Assembly (NCBI GenBank): GCA_004123355.1
Contig: SCHM01000001.1
Location: 7,698,193-7,762,192, forward strand
Reading direction: 5' to 3'
DNA: 64,000 bases
Source: Amphirosellinia nigrospora
Taxonomy: Eukaryota > Ascomycota > Sordariomycetes > Xylariales > Xylariaceae
Shown: piece by piece, positions 14,234 to 25,050 of the stretch
Layout of the letters: the number at the start of each line of letters is the position of its first letter
Position numbering within the stretch: the stretch's first letter is position 1
The notes under the pieces: model-generated
Databases searched by the model: none
What the model saw: only the letters and a program-made list of their open reading frames with translations
What the model was told of the DNA's origin: nothing
Program-made: the position numbers and the translations under genes

Positions 14234-15990
14234 TTGATTTCCTAGAGTTGAAGAGCCACTGTGTACCTCGAGACAGCCGAGTTCAGTCTCGAAGCAAACG
14301 GCGCCTTCAAGGTTGAAGGCGACGCAGTAGTGGACAGGTTAGACATCGCGAGGACCGAGTGCTTATATAAGATAAACGAGTCGGCCCAAGTAGATATGAG
14401 GTGCCATAGACAAAATGTTTGAGTTGAAGTGGATGGCCAGAGGAGCAACTTGACTTATACGATTTGGTTCGTTACGCTTTGACAGTGGCATAAGCTTCGT
14501 CAATTGGGCCGCGCCCAAGTCAAGGCTCGTGTCCTCTGACCTGGCACAATACACAATACGACCCTTCATACACATCGCGCTGCTCGTTGATTCTGGTACA
14601 ATTGTTCATCACTAGGGGGACGCAGGGTGTCTGAAGAAAGAGAATGTGGATGCGCATGTCTGTTCATGAACCAACTGTAGTGTCGGGAACATAACCTATT
14701 ACAAGTATTCGCACAAATTGGAACGAACAGATGCACCTTGTACATGGTGGTCCTGTGACTACAACAGCAGCAGTATAGATAGCAATCGAGAAAGGTTATG
14801 AAAACAGAGTTCGCCTCAGATCTACAACATCGTGGAGGTCTTTTTTTTTTGGACTACGTGTAAGTCGGCCTTGTGCTTCAGGTAGAAACCTGCTAGGAGG
14901 AAAGTGATCGGGCGTTGATGGAAGTGTTAGGGCCCGTCTTAAAAGTGGAATGACGAGGCTACGTGCATAGCCAGATAATGCAAGACATACCAATAAAACT
15001 ACAATTCCAGTCATTGCCGGTTTCCCAACAACACTTTTCAGGCCATGGTACCAAAACCTAAGTAAGTACCGGTAGACAACTGACTACTTCAGGAATCGGA
15101 GCAACCGAATTGCCGAAGGGTGGGGTATATTCCAATGTAGAGATGAGCCACAAGTGACATTAAAAGTCACCTTTGGCGCTAGGCAGCAGCGCCGCGAGAA
15201 CACAGTTTACGATCTCTGGGGGCCACTCCTGGGGGAGAAAAACAAGGCGAATATAATTTTTTTTCGGGGGTTCTGATCTTCTCTAGATGACATTGCCCCA
15301 CTCTCACATACATACCTAGGTACCTATGTGAGGAGGTGGGGTACCCTCGGTAAGCGGAACGGTGTCAACCAACCATTCTAACGCCTCAAGGATATTACAG
15401 TCTTCAGCTAACTACCTACATGTAGGTGGGTAGTATTGATAGGAAGTTTCTGGTATCCATATTTATGTCGAAAGTGTCTAATAGAGGGTTCTTGGTTACA
15501 GTAAAAAAAGACGAGCAGCGTTTTTACATATAATGGTCAATTGTTAAAGATAAAGTGTAATAATCCGAGCCCAAGAGAGAAAGTACGCAGCCTCGGGGCT
15601 GCTCGGGGTGCTGTCTGGTACTCACACCCCAAAGATTACTACGTAGGTGTCGTTTTTCATTCAGATACTTCTGGTGGTCAGTCATCTGCGAACCTAGAAA
15701 CACCCATCTCTACAGGTAGGTAGGTATTCTACAATTATCAATACTGTCAACCTACTAGGTACTTGTAAGTACCCACCTATTTCCTCATGTACGCTATATC
15801 TATACTGGCGCATACCTAGTGCAAAGCATTTGTCCAATCAGAACTCGCCATATATTTTCAGGCGATTGCCCAATTGGCAAGCTGTCCACAGCACAGCATA
15901 AGTACTTAGGTAGTATTAGTACCCAATGCCACGGATCTCATGTGTTTAAGCCATGGCCCTGCATGATGCTCAGTCACACGGCGCATCGCA
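14234..15990. other. intergenic
   Basis: No convincing gene is visible. The segment holds a T-run near 14,841 and many short palindromic TAGGTA/ACCTAGGT words between 15,310 and 15,920, a common feature of Sordariomycete spacers. It should include the 5' regions of the two divergent flanking genes. Confidence 0.5.
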
Positions 15991-17231
15991 ATGGGTCTCG
16001 CGACGCCGACTTTGCCAAAGTGGCCAGCCCTCAGCCTCCTGGCGCTGATCTATGCCCTGGTGGTCGCGCCTCGCTAGCCTACGCCGAGCTATCTGATGCC
16101 GCTCTCCGGAACGTCCCAGCGCCGCCGAAGCGCTTCACCCACACACCGGCTCCCTCCTTCCGCCGATCCTAGTTCCACGAGTGCCAGGGACAGCTGGGTC
16201 CGTCGTCGTGCAGCGCCACCTCGTCAGCTTTTTCTCTCACGAGCTCCCGCAATGGCGCCTCGAATGGCATAACTCGACATCCCACACCCGCGACTGGAAC
16301 GACCGACATCCTTTCGTGAACCTCGTCTTCACACGCGATCCACCATGGACTAAAGGAAACGGGGACGTGGGACGGCTAGCCCTCGTCGCGCATTATGACT
16401 CCTTGTATAAACCGGAAGGGTTCATCGGCGCGACAGACAGCGCGGCCCCATGCGCCATACTGATGCAGGTTGCGCGAGGCATCGATGCCGCATTGACGAA
16501 GAAGTGGAGGCTATGGAAGAGTCTGGCGATGTGGGGCTCGGGCTTGAGGATGATGAGAAGGGTGTCCAGATAATCTTCCTCGACGGGGAGGAGGCCTGGG
16601 TAACGTGGTCGGACACAGATTCCCTATATGGTGCTAGGTACGTGTGCAGATGACAACGAGAAGGCAGGCATATCCCATGGTTATGAGGATGAGGGCTTAC
16701 CTGCATCATAGGTCTCTCGCCGAGAAGTGGGAGGCAGAAATGCACCCCGCGCAATCGACATACAAAACACCACTTGAGGCTATCATCTCTTCGTCTTGCT
16801 GGACCTCCTGGGGCGGTAGATCCGCACGTGCCGTCATACTTCCCAAGACGCACTGGGCATACCAAAGCATGGCGAAGATCGAGGCACGGATGCGCGAGCT
16901 GGGATTATTGGCCACGCGGCCGAAGAACCCGTTTCTATCTGAAGGTAATAAGACGGCCGATGGGTTCAGGTATAATGGCTTTATCGCAGATGACCACGTC
17001 CCATTTATGGTGCGAGGCGTGCCGATACTGCATGTCATCCCCACGCCATTCCCGCCCACGTGGCATACGATGGACGATGATGCAGACCATCTTGATCCGG
17101 AGAGTATTGGCGACTGGGCTAAGATCATCACTGCATTCGCTGCGGAATGGCTGGAGCTGGATGAGTTTATGGACCAAGTAGTCCACGATAATGGAAAGAG
17201 GCAAGAGATCAGGGATAGGTCCGAGTTATGA
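15991..17231 (+). CDS. glutaminyl-peptide cyclotransferase-like M28 protein (frame broken)
   Basis: This is a homologue of secreted glutaminyl cyclases, which convert N-terminal Gln to pyroglutamate with a single zinc on an M28 fold. The ATG at 15,991 opens a hydrophobic signal (LSLLALIYALVVA). The mature part follows as LAYAELSDAALRNVP, then SFFSHELPQWRLEWH. Metal-site landmarks are in order: LVAHYDS, ATDSAAPCA, IFLDGEEAW, DDHVPF and WHTMDDD. An intron (GTACGT...CATAG) lies at about 16,637-16,709, after YGAR. Reading the protein needs frame changes near 16,070, 16,130, 16,513, 16,787, 16,813 and 16,847, mostly one base missing from a G or C run. Either the gene is decayed or the assembly has indels; I favour the latter because the same error type affects housekeeping genes nearby. 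The C-terminal 130 residues are continuous. Secretory-pathway location is inferred. Confidence 0.8.
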
Positions 17232-17496
17232 GATGTAACCAAGCTACCCCTAATTGAAGAAACCGCTGTTCAAAGTTTTCGCCTTTCCACATGGCAATTT
17301 TGAAGTGACCTTATGTTGATAAGTGAGCTGGCTATACGCAAATATGTGAACGATGCTGAGAGCACAACGTTTTAATACAAGTCCAGTACAATCAACGCTC
17401 CCATAAAAGAATGGGGCAAGCCCAGTAGTGAGTAACTGGGTAGCTAACGGGTAAATCAAATAAATATCAAGAACAACAGCACAGGCGGAGGGTGTG

Positions 17497-17800
17497 AAAA
17501 AAAAATAGTGACCTGGTCAAGAATCGAACTGCAACCTTACTATACATCGTCAAAAAGAATCTAGGCTCGAACCACACGCTGGGCCGTAATCCAGCGTCTA
17601 GCATTGTACCGTTCCCTGAACCGGAGTCCAGGGCTGTACTACCTTAGCTACCTTAGATCGTCATCTAGGTAGGCTTCAGGTACCGATTGTGCCTAGACCG
17701 GAAAACCCTTGGATGCATTACGGTCTGCAACTCAAGGATTTATCCTGCGACTACTTTACCACTTGACCATAGAGGCCTCTATGGCCAAGTGGGAACGTCT
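17497..17800 (-). ncRNA. possible Pol III unit or tRNA-derived SINE relic
   Basis: On the minus strand, TGGTCAAGTGG (17,769-17,759) fits the Pol III A-box consensus TRGYNNARNGG. GGTTCGAGCC (17,573-17,564) and AGTTCGATTC (17,530-17,521) fit the B box. A run of nine T (17,505-17,497), the usual Pol III stop, follows. A 36-nt near-palindrome centred at about 17,776 sits at the 5' end. No tRNA cloverleaf folds from either B box, and the A-to-B spacing is near 190 nt. A SINE or degenerate tRNA cluster is therefore more likely than a working tRNA. The motifs are short and could be chance. Confidence 0.25.
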
Positions 17801-18390
17801 GTTGAAGGAGGGCTCACATATCGAGGTTTATATCCTTCTGAATCTATCCTCGCCCTGCTGGCTGAAAGGCATGGCCTACACCCTCAGCCTGTCACAAACC
17901 ACAGCACTCTTGTTTGTACCTACGTACCTGTTCAGCATAAGCACATTGAATAAGCAATATTTGGTTAGTAGACATTACAAACATATCTGGTGGATTATTG
18001 TGCCACTTGCTTTATTTGAAGCAATTTGATCGCCCTCAGTTATACATGGGAATACATATCACACTACCCTGGCCCGATAACCACCACCACGATTAAGCAC
18101 ATCTCGCCAACGAAACAGCACATCTAAACGTAGCTCTCATACTTTTACTATCAGAGGGTCTGTAGATAAAGCCGTCAGTCATCTCGCTCAACAGGCCACA
18201 CGGGCACCTAGCAACAATATATAATATAACCACCAAGAAGGATGTGTGTTTCATCTACACATTGTTTTGTTACTTCTAGCATGGTCTTTTCTAGTATTAC
18301 ACACTTCACAACACTCCCTGTTTCAATTCCTGTTCCCTGCCTGTTCCTGTACCGTTATGGCTTCTAGGGAAAAGGATACGTGTGTGCATA

Positions 18391-18738
18391 TGTCACAAGG
18401 GCTCTGATTGAGGGCTTGGAATAGGTTCAAATTGAGTAATAAACGACTATGGTGCCAAAGGGGCCATATAGATCTAATTCCTTCTCCGTTTGAGGGAGGA
18501 TTCGCCGCCTTTTATGCTCAGAATTCCCTTCCTTTCCTTTCCTTTCCCTTCTTCACGGACGAAAAAAGACCTCTGTAGCCGGTGAGGCGAGTGTTTCGGT
18601 TCGAGTTCAGCTCGGTATCTGCTTCTGAGACTCACGATAACTTCGTACGACTGCCTCAGCCTCGTAAGGTAGTATCGCGAGCTCCGTATGGGACCCTGTG
18701 TGGCACTGTATTGCGCACTGACCAGGGTCCGTGTGACA
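18391..18738 (+). mobile_element. 348-bp TGTCAC...GTGACA element with 5-bp target duplication (solo-LTR-like)
   Basis: The segment starts TGTCACAAGGGCTC and ends GGGTCCGTGTGACA, an inverted terminus of about 14 bases with three mismatches. It is flanked on both sides by GCATA (18,386-18,390 and 18,739-18,743). TG...CA termini and a 5-bp duplication are typical of a solo LTR; a small TIR element is the alternative. The first 90 bases align with segments at 35,705-35,791 and 36,814-36,900 (both reversed), including GGTGCC and AGATCT blocks. It contains a (CCTTT)n tract near 18,526-18,550. No coding capacity is seen. Confidence 0.65.
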
Positions 18739-19385
18739 GCATAGCCGAAGACTACAATTTGGTTTATAGTACGAGAGTGCTTAGACCCCTTGCACAACAA
18801 CAGTTAAAGTATTTATATATTTGGCAATACTAACACCGATGAGCATATTGAGCTTAAATGAGATTTAGTAATATCCAAGTATGTTTGTTCTAGTAAGTTA
18901 TAGTCAAACCGTCGCAGCCTCGTAAATAGCAACCTTTTCCTTAATAAGGCTCCGTCATCGCCCTTCACCCAGAGGCTTTTTACAATGTTTGAGGAATTCA
19001 AGAACCAAGTTTGATGGTGTGAGTCATGAATAATATCTCTTGGCTTCAAATAGGTTACCATGGCTGTGTCTTTTCTCCGTCGTAATTATTCTAGGGTAAC
19101 TTGGACAAAAAGGAGAATAAGACGCTAGCCAGCTCACAGTGTCAATGGGCCATTAGAGCCGCATTTCACTGTACGCAGCCACGGCAAGTGCCAAGCCAGC
19201 CAACGGCTACCTCATGTGGGTACCTGGGTTCTCCACACTGCGGCAAGCTTGAATGTGGAAACAGGTGTTCAATTGACGAAACTGCCACCATCTCCAAATC
19301 GCATACCACAAATCGCAGCCTCGTCTCGTCGTGCAGTTAACGATCCTCGATGCACTGAGCTCGATCACAGAACCACCCGACCGCA

Positions 19386-20578
19386 ATGCGATTTCTCCAC
19401 TCCTTCGTAACTCCCCTGGTGCTCCTGGCTGCTGGTGCAGCGCAGGCCGCCTCGTGGGATTCGACGATGCGACTGTCCAGGTGAATGCCAAGAAGGCGGC
19501 CGGCACGAAAGAGAAGTACGTGGCTCTCGCCTCGATACTGCCTCCTACTATGCACATTTCCACAAGATCGAGATAATACAAGCCTTTATGATTCGATCTC
19601 TACAACTGGCGAATGAAGCAAAGCAAGCAAGAAGGTTCAATTGTGGCTGACACATTCGACATAGGTTCTCCGAGACGAAGCCGATATCCCACCATCGCCA
19701 TCGGCAACGCAGAGAGCATCAAGGTCCTCTTGGTAGCCAAGGACGGTGGCAAGGGCAAACGACCACACAAGCTTTCGTCGTCCTGCAAGATGAGCTTTCC
19801 GGCCTTGAGGCGCCTTTCCCCATGACAGTCAAGGAAAATGGCAAGGCGGTCGTCGACATTGTACGTCACCACACCCACACTCCCATATACCTATAACATT
19901 ATATCTATCTATCTATATGTATATATATATATTATGTATATACATTAATCTTCACCAGTAGACTAACACATCCCTCGTCTAGAAATTTGCCGACCTCCCG
20001 TCCAACTCGCCACCTCGACCGCCCTCTCAAGGCCTCCGTGGTGCTGGCCTCCTTCGGATCCTCGCAGGGGCTGAACAAACCCGTCTTCTCCGTCTCGGTG
20101 ACCATCGATCCTAACGCGACGCCCATCATCTACGAGAAGCCGCTGCGCTACGGCAAGCGCGAGCTCATCCAGCACACGTTCCGCGCCGACCCGAAGAACC
20201 GCCCAGGATCATCTCGGCTTCTTCGCGCTGGCCGTCCTGGCTACCGTGCCTGTATTGTTCGTTGGTGTACGTCACGTGTCTCCTACTCCGGGGCTGTTTT
20301 TTTTCTTTTTCGATTCATTAAACTGACACACGATACACAGTGGCTCGCCCTGGGCGCCAACGTCAATCACATGCAGAACGCCCTCCGCGACGCCCCGGTC
20401 GCCCACGGCGTCTTTTTCGGCTCGCTCATCGCTCTCGAGGGCGTCTTCTTCCTATACTACGTCAACTGGACCTTGTTCCAAGTCCTCCCGTCCTCGGCGT
20501 GGTTGGCGCCGCCACGTTCTCAGCGGTGCTAAGGCCCTCGGTGAGGTGCAGGGTCGCCGGCTCGCTGGGGAGAGGTGA
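19386..20578 (+). CDS. SWP1: oligosaccharyltransferase subunit Swp1 / ribophorin II
   Basis: This is a subunit of the ER-membrane oligosaccharyltransferase, which moves the dolichol-linked glycan onto Asn. Exons are about 19,386-19,515, 19,665-19,860, 19,983-20,266 and 20,341-20,578, all with GTACGT-type donors. It starts with a signal peptide (MRFLHSFVTPLVLLAAGAAQA). Family blocks follow: FDDATVQVNAKKAAGTKEK, ESIKVLLVAKDGGKGKRPH, AFVVLQDELSGLEAPFP, KASVVLASFGSS, YEKPLRYGK and FRADPKN. Then come three membrane segments (LAVLATVPVLFVG, VFFGSLIALEGVFFLYY and the last before GEVQGRRLAGER). About ten single-base deletions interrupt the frame, for example GGGG to GGG at the SWGFDD codons and losses in CC or GG pairs near 19,693, 19,768, 19,998 and 20,200. 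Since the gene should be essential, sequencing indels are the likeliest cause. Its identity is secure from the conserved blocks. Confidence 0.9.
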
Positions 20579-21550
20579 TTACTGCCACGAAGGTCTCATG
20601 GATATAAAAGATGTTGGGTCGGGGTAGATGTGCAGATTCCCGTTAGACTACACGTGAGACAAGTTGATGAGGGGATATAAAAGGGCTGGACTGGTCGATT
20701 TGCGTTGATTTCTTCGTTCCAGAATAGTTACGGAATGCATGAGATGTACAGATAGACTAGAAGATACTGTACCATGAACAAAAGCAAAAAATGTCTTCAA
20801 TCTCATCTCTCTCGATCGAAGTGGTCTCAGCCCGAGTATTAGTTATTACTTTGAATGTCTCACTTCATTGTGACGCATCGTATTTGTTCCTACGTATTTG
20901 TTCATATATATCAGTTGGGCAGGCAACTGTCGTTTCACTCAACATTCCACCTGGAATTATCACCTTTGCTGACTGCATTTTCTGATCCTTACCCATAAAT
21001 TGCCCTGCTTACCTACCTACCTACCTAGTATCGCAAAGCAAGACAAGGACACAGTAACATCCATCCCATAGCAACGTCGATTGACCAAGTGATTATTGAA
21101 AGACGAATGGACAGGTAATCATCACTAGTTCTCGTTCGCTATCTATCTGGATAGGTAAGTACCCTGTATCTAAAGTATTATATACCCTTTTGCTCGCTTT
21201 CCTTGTTTAATGACACAATCGAGTAGCCAACCAGACGATTGATCAGCCGTATTCATACCATTGTCCATCTCCTCTGTTTCATTTCCATTGATATTCCTAT
21301 TTCCCCTCTGCCTGTTTCCCCGTTCTATGTCTGGCTCGCCATCCGCCTGTCTATATGGCATCTGCCTGTATAGGGTTGTTTGGGTTGGTTCATTAAAGAT
21401 TATTAATTGTACATGAAGGGGTGATGGGAGCGAAGTCCATTCCTCTAACCACGAGGGTATCTCATGCCCCATGCTCTGTGGAAAAGTGGGGATAAAGGGA
21501 TTAAAAACAGGCGAGAGAAATTCTAAAAATGAGCACCATCGCACTGGCAT
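20579..21550. other. convergent 3' spacer
   Basis: This region lies between the 3' ends of two convergent genes. It contains a CCTA tetranucleotide run at about 21,010-21,027. No gene is seen. Confidence 0.6.
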
Positions 21551-23061
21551 TTACTGCGTCTTCTTCCCGTTCGCGGTCGCAGCGCTTGTCGCCTCCAGGG
21601 CTTTCCGCTCGTTCTCGACCTGCTTGGCGTGGGTATCGTGAGGCAGTTGATGCCGAGGAAGGCACATATGCTGGTAGTGACGAGGTAGGCCCAGCGGAAG
21701 TAGACGACGAGGGCGAATATGAAGTACGCCAGAGGTAGAGGAGCTCCTGGGGGCGGAGATGGCTGGTAGCCCGAGGCGCGGCAGGTTGCCGAGGACAGCG
21801 CCGCGACGAGTGGGATCAGCATGACGGTCCAGTAGGGGAAGGGCTGGCGGCGTCAGATGGGCAAGGATCATCTTGGTCGTCATGCGCCCGAAGACGAAGG
21901 ACATGGTCAGGCAGAAAAGGACGAGGTGGTTCTCGCGCATAAGCGTCGAGTGCGGCGAGTACAACCACGCGCCAATGGATAGCGTGTATACGGCCATGGG
22001 AATCCATTCGAGGAAGACGGGGAGAACCGGCAGCTTGTTGCGCCGCCTTGCCTTGACGACGTTGAGCACGCAGAATGGCATATGTCCGAAGACCAAGGAG
22101 CCGACGATAACGAGGATCCAGATGTCGCGGATTGAGTGATCTCCGACGAGATGGTCATAGCCGAACAAATTCTTCTCGCCGACGAGATCGATGATCCGCT
22201 CGGTCCAGATTCCAGGTCCGTAGATACCTGAGATGGCCATGACGCTGCATGCGATCAAAATGCCCTCCGTAGGGCCGTTGAAATAGCCAAGGTATAACGT
22301 GTGGGTATGATAAGTCTCCCAGGTCGAGAAGAACATGGCGAGACAGGGGCACAGGGCTGTAAAGACGCCCGATTTCGAAGTTCCCAACGCCATCGCAGCG
22401 GTTTCGAGTAAGCTAGCTAGAGTGCAGTTCAGCGAGTCGATGCCGTGGTCGAACAGCTCGCCCAGCCCACTCGAGGTTCCCGTTCGTCGCGCTTGTTTGC
22501 CGTCGACGTTATCCATTGTCTGGTACATGAAAAGACCGAAAGCAAAGCTCAGGTATAGCCACGACGGGCCCTGATGGTCGAGACCTAGCGGTTAGCTGGA
22601 TGGACGGGTAGGAGTACGGTATACAGGGGATCGCCGTACCGGGCCAACAAGATCTGGCATTACTATTACGAGTAGCGCCACATTCGCTAAGATGAAGCAG
22701 AACCCTAAAAGGGTCACCATATTCGGCGCCAGCCATAGCGGTAGGAGCTCGACAAAGGCATTCCACTACCACAGTTGTTCAGCACTTGTCCGTCACTAAG
22801 GGGCGCGCGCAGGTTCGGCGGCGGTAGGTACGTACGTAGGGTCGGAGAATATAGTTGGATACGGGGGATTTATCGACGGCCGAGTACTTGTACGATCGGA
22901 GGTGGATGAGCGCGTCGTCGGATACACATTCGGCCACGGCCGTCTCTGTGAGGAGAGAAATAAGGTCAGTTTGTGCTCGGGGTAGTATGCCTCGGGTATG
23001 CATGCTCTAGTATTTGCATTTCAGGAGACAATAAAGGGCTTCTCACTGTTACTTGGGCCAT
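21551..23061 (-). CDS. CPT1: CDP-alcohol phosphotransferase (choline/ethanolamine type)
   Basis: The enzyme transfers phosphocholine or phosphoethanolamine from CDP-alcohol to diacylglycerol, the last step of the Kennedy pathway, in ER or Golgi membranes. Exons are 23,061-23,053, 22,943-22,836, 22,765-22,640 and 22,584-21,551. The first exon encodes only Met-Ala-Gln. The catalytic signature DGx2ARx8Gx3Dx3D is complete (DGKQARRTG...GELFDHGID), early in exon 4. Upstream are YKYSAVDKSPVSNYILRPY and WNAFVELLPLWLAPNMVTLLG, both typical of the family. About seven to eight hydrophobic segments follow, ending KQVENERKALEA and a lysine-rich tail. Frame breaks: one base at the exon 3/4 join, one extra C near 21,845 and one missing C near 21,636. 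Substrate preference (CPT1 versus EPT1) cannot be read from the sequence, so the symbol is approximate. Confidence 0.88.
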
Positions 23062-24315
23062 GTTGGCTTTGAAGATGATATCTGGTCGATGTGTAGTCGC
23101 GATTTGATAGACACAAGGCCGGTTTAGCGCTAAGTTGAAAACAACTCGGTAGAGACTGCGAGGAGGGCGAACCCGTGCCGTGAAGTGTTACGTGGCGTTG
23201 CTGGACGAAAAGCGCAGCCTGGTTTGATTGGAGGTCTTGCCAGATCGGATCGGATCGCGGGTCGACGTGTTAAACTTTTTTTTTTTTAGAATTCAGGGGG
23301 AATATACATCGTGGGGTAGCTTTAGACTGTTCAAATGAGATGAAGTTTAACTAAGAGGCCTAGATGTATCCAGCGTTGACCGGCAAGTACACGCGTATAT
23401 ACGAGCACACGACCTCGCAAGAAAGAGGCTATAGTGATGGTATTTGGCGATGTAGTGGTGTGGAAAGTGGTCGATCAATCCGGAGATACAGGATTGGGAG
23501 AACGTCGCCACATGCAAGCTGGAAGACAAACATTTGAGCCGCGGAATCCTAGCCGGGGTGGGTAACCGTACTTTTGTGTACAAGCTATTAGCCTGGAGTT
23601 CACCCCATAGTGGATGTAGCGGCCGGTATTCACTGCCGCGGCGTATTTACTAGGCCGTCTTCACCGCTCCCCACTGTCTAAGTTTCGCAAAAGGATTGAT
23701 ACCAATGTGCATTTCACAGCAGTATCTTGAAGACCTGCGTAAAACTATTCATGGTACCTACTCTATCTTACCCGGAGCTGATCGGCGTTGTATGGGACGC
23801 TGCGACAGATGATAGACCCACTAAATGAACGAATAGAGGTATACTGACATGTGATGGGGTAAAATCACTTTTGCACGGCTAAAGATCAAATCATATATAT
23901 CCATCTACATCCGCCATGTTCGACGGCGCGATTATGCTAAAACAACGGTACTGCGTGCATTCGTTTGTAATACACAGATCATGAATGAGATGAAATGGGT
24001 ACGAAAAAGAACGAGTTGCCCTCCGTCAGCAGGGATATTATGTTGTAATTATTATGTGTGAGATGTAGCTCATGACTAAGATAGGTGAACCGTATCCAAG
24101 TAACATGCATGTCAATAAAGCCTGGACAACACCAACTTCATGTTTTTACCAGTATTTGTGTTTGTTCCCAACGCCAGTCGCTTGAATTCAGAATTGATCT
24201 TGTTTCAGATACCATCAAGCTTGCTCTAGTCATAGCAAACGTAATGCAAAGCAAGTTGGGTTCATCATGCTGCCCATCTTCCAGGAACAGACGAAATACC
24301 CCACTCGTTTGAGTT
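23062..24315. other. intergenic
   Basis: No gene is recognised. There is a GATCG pentamer repeat near 23,237-23,252 and a T10 run at about 23,277. The segment includes the 5' region of the aminoalcohol phosphotransferase gene. Confidence 0.5.
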
Positions 24316-25050
24316 TTATAGAATGAGCGAACCCAGACCTACGCAAGCAGCTAGAGCGAGACCACCAACAAGGGTGCCATATTGGAGGAGAGGGGAGGCT
24401 CCGTTTTTGGGCTTTGAGCCGTCCGAGTTGGAGGAGTCAGAGTCACCATTGTCGCCCAGGCCATTGAATATCTGGCCCGCGCTGGAAGTCGCGGCCGCCC
24501 CTGTCTCTGTGGCAGTGGGAGTTGACGAAGATGTGGTGCTATTGGCGCGTGTGGGATTCAGAGCACCACATGGGTGGTTCTGGCGGCAGTCACTGGCACA
24601 GGCGTCATCGCCATTGCAGCCAGTCACGCACTGGTTGCCCCATTCCTGGCATATGAAGAACGGCAGGGTGAGCGAGTACTCGGAGAGGTTTGGCGACATG
24701 CCATTTTCGCAGACGCAGCCGTACGTCAAGGCCAACTATCTCCAGGGTTAGTATATCTTGAACGCTTCGATTGAGGGCTTCGGTTGAGTCCACGTACAGG
24801 ATCACAGTCATTGGTCTGGTAACCTCCTGGCGGAAGCTGTTGGCAAATGATAGGGCATGTGCTCTTCTCTTGCTGGCACCATTATCTAAACGTCGAGTTA
24901 GAATCAAACGTATCATCGGTGTGCGAGCGAGATCGCCATACCTCTAAGACTCAAAGGCACAGTTGACGGGTCGACGTAGTACTGCTCCTGGGCCCTGACC
25001 GCAGAAAGGAGGAGGGTAGCCGTAGCTAGTACTGTATTGAGAGACGGCAT
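24316..25050 (-). CDS. secreted cysteine-rich GPI-anchored protein (DUF7707-like)
   Basis: There are three exons: 25,050-24,942, 24,885-24,798 and 24,735-24,316. The protein begins with a signal peptide (MPSLNTVLATATLLLSAVRA). A cysteine-rich domain follows: WCQQEKSTCP, then NDCDP, LTYGCVCENGMSPNLSEYS, LPFFICQEWGNQCV and CASDCRQNHPCG. Next come a Ser/Thr/Ala-rich stalk and a C-terminal hydrophobic tail (GTLVGGLALAACVGLGSLIL) preceded by small residues, the layout of a GPI-anchored surface protein. The domain matches a widespread ascomycete family known to me as DUF7707, whose function is unknown; a cell-wall or surface role is inferred. One T appears missing at the start of exon 2 (AATGG where AATTGG keeps Trp in frame). 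Confidence 0.8.

Larger units (their letters stand above)
17232..19385. other. gene-poor spacer with repeats
   Basis: No protein gene is recognised. The spacer contains a candidate Pol III unit (17,497-17,800) and a transposable-element remnant (18,391-18,738), listed separately. Short frames here have no recognisable domains. Confidence 0.6.

Noticed and set aside
16422-17242. Minus-strand frames of 147 and 178 codons
   Set aside because: They are antisense shadows of the glutaminyl-cyclase-like gene, whose + strand translation carries all the conserved motifs.
17510-17600. tRNA gene on the minus strand
   Set aside because: B-box-like words are present, but no T-stem or acceptor stem pairs correctly, so a functional tRNA is not supported.
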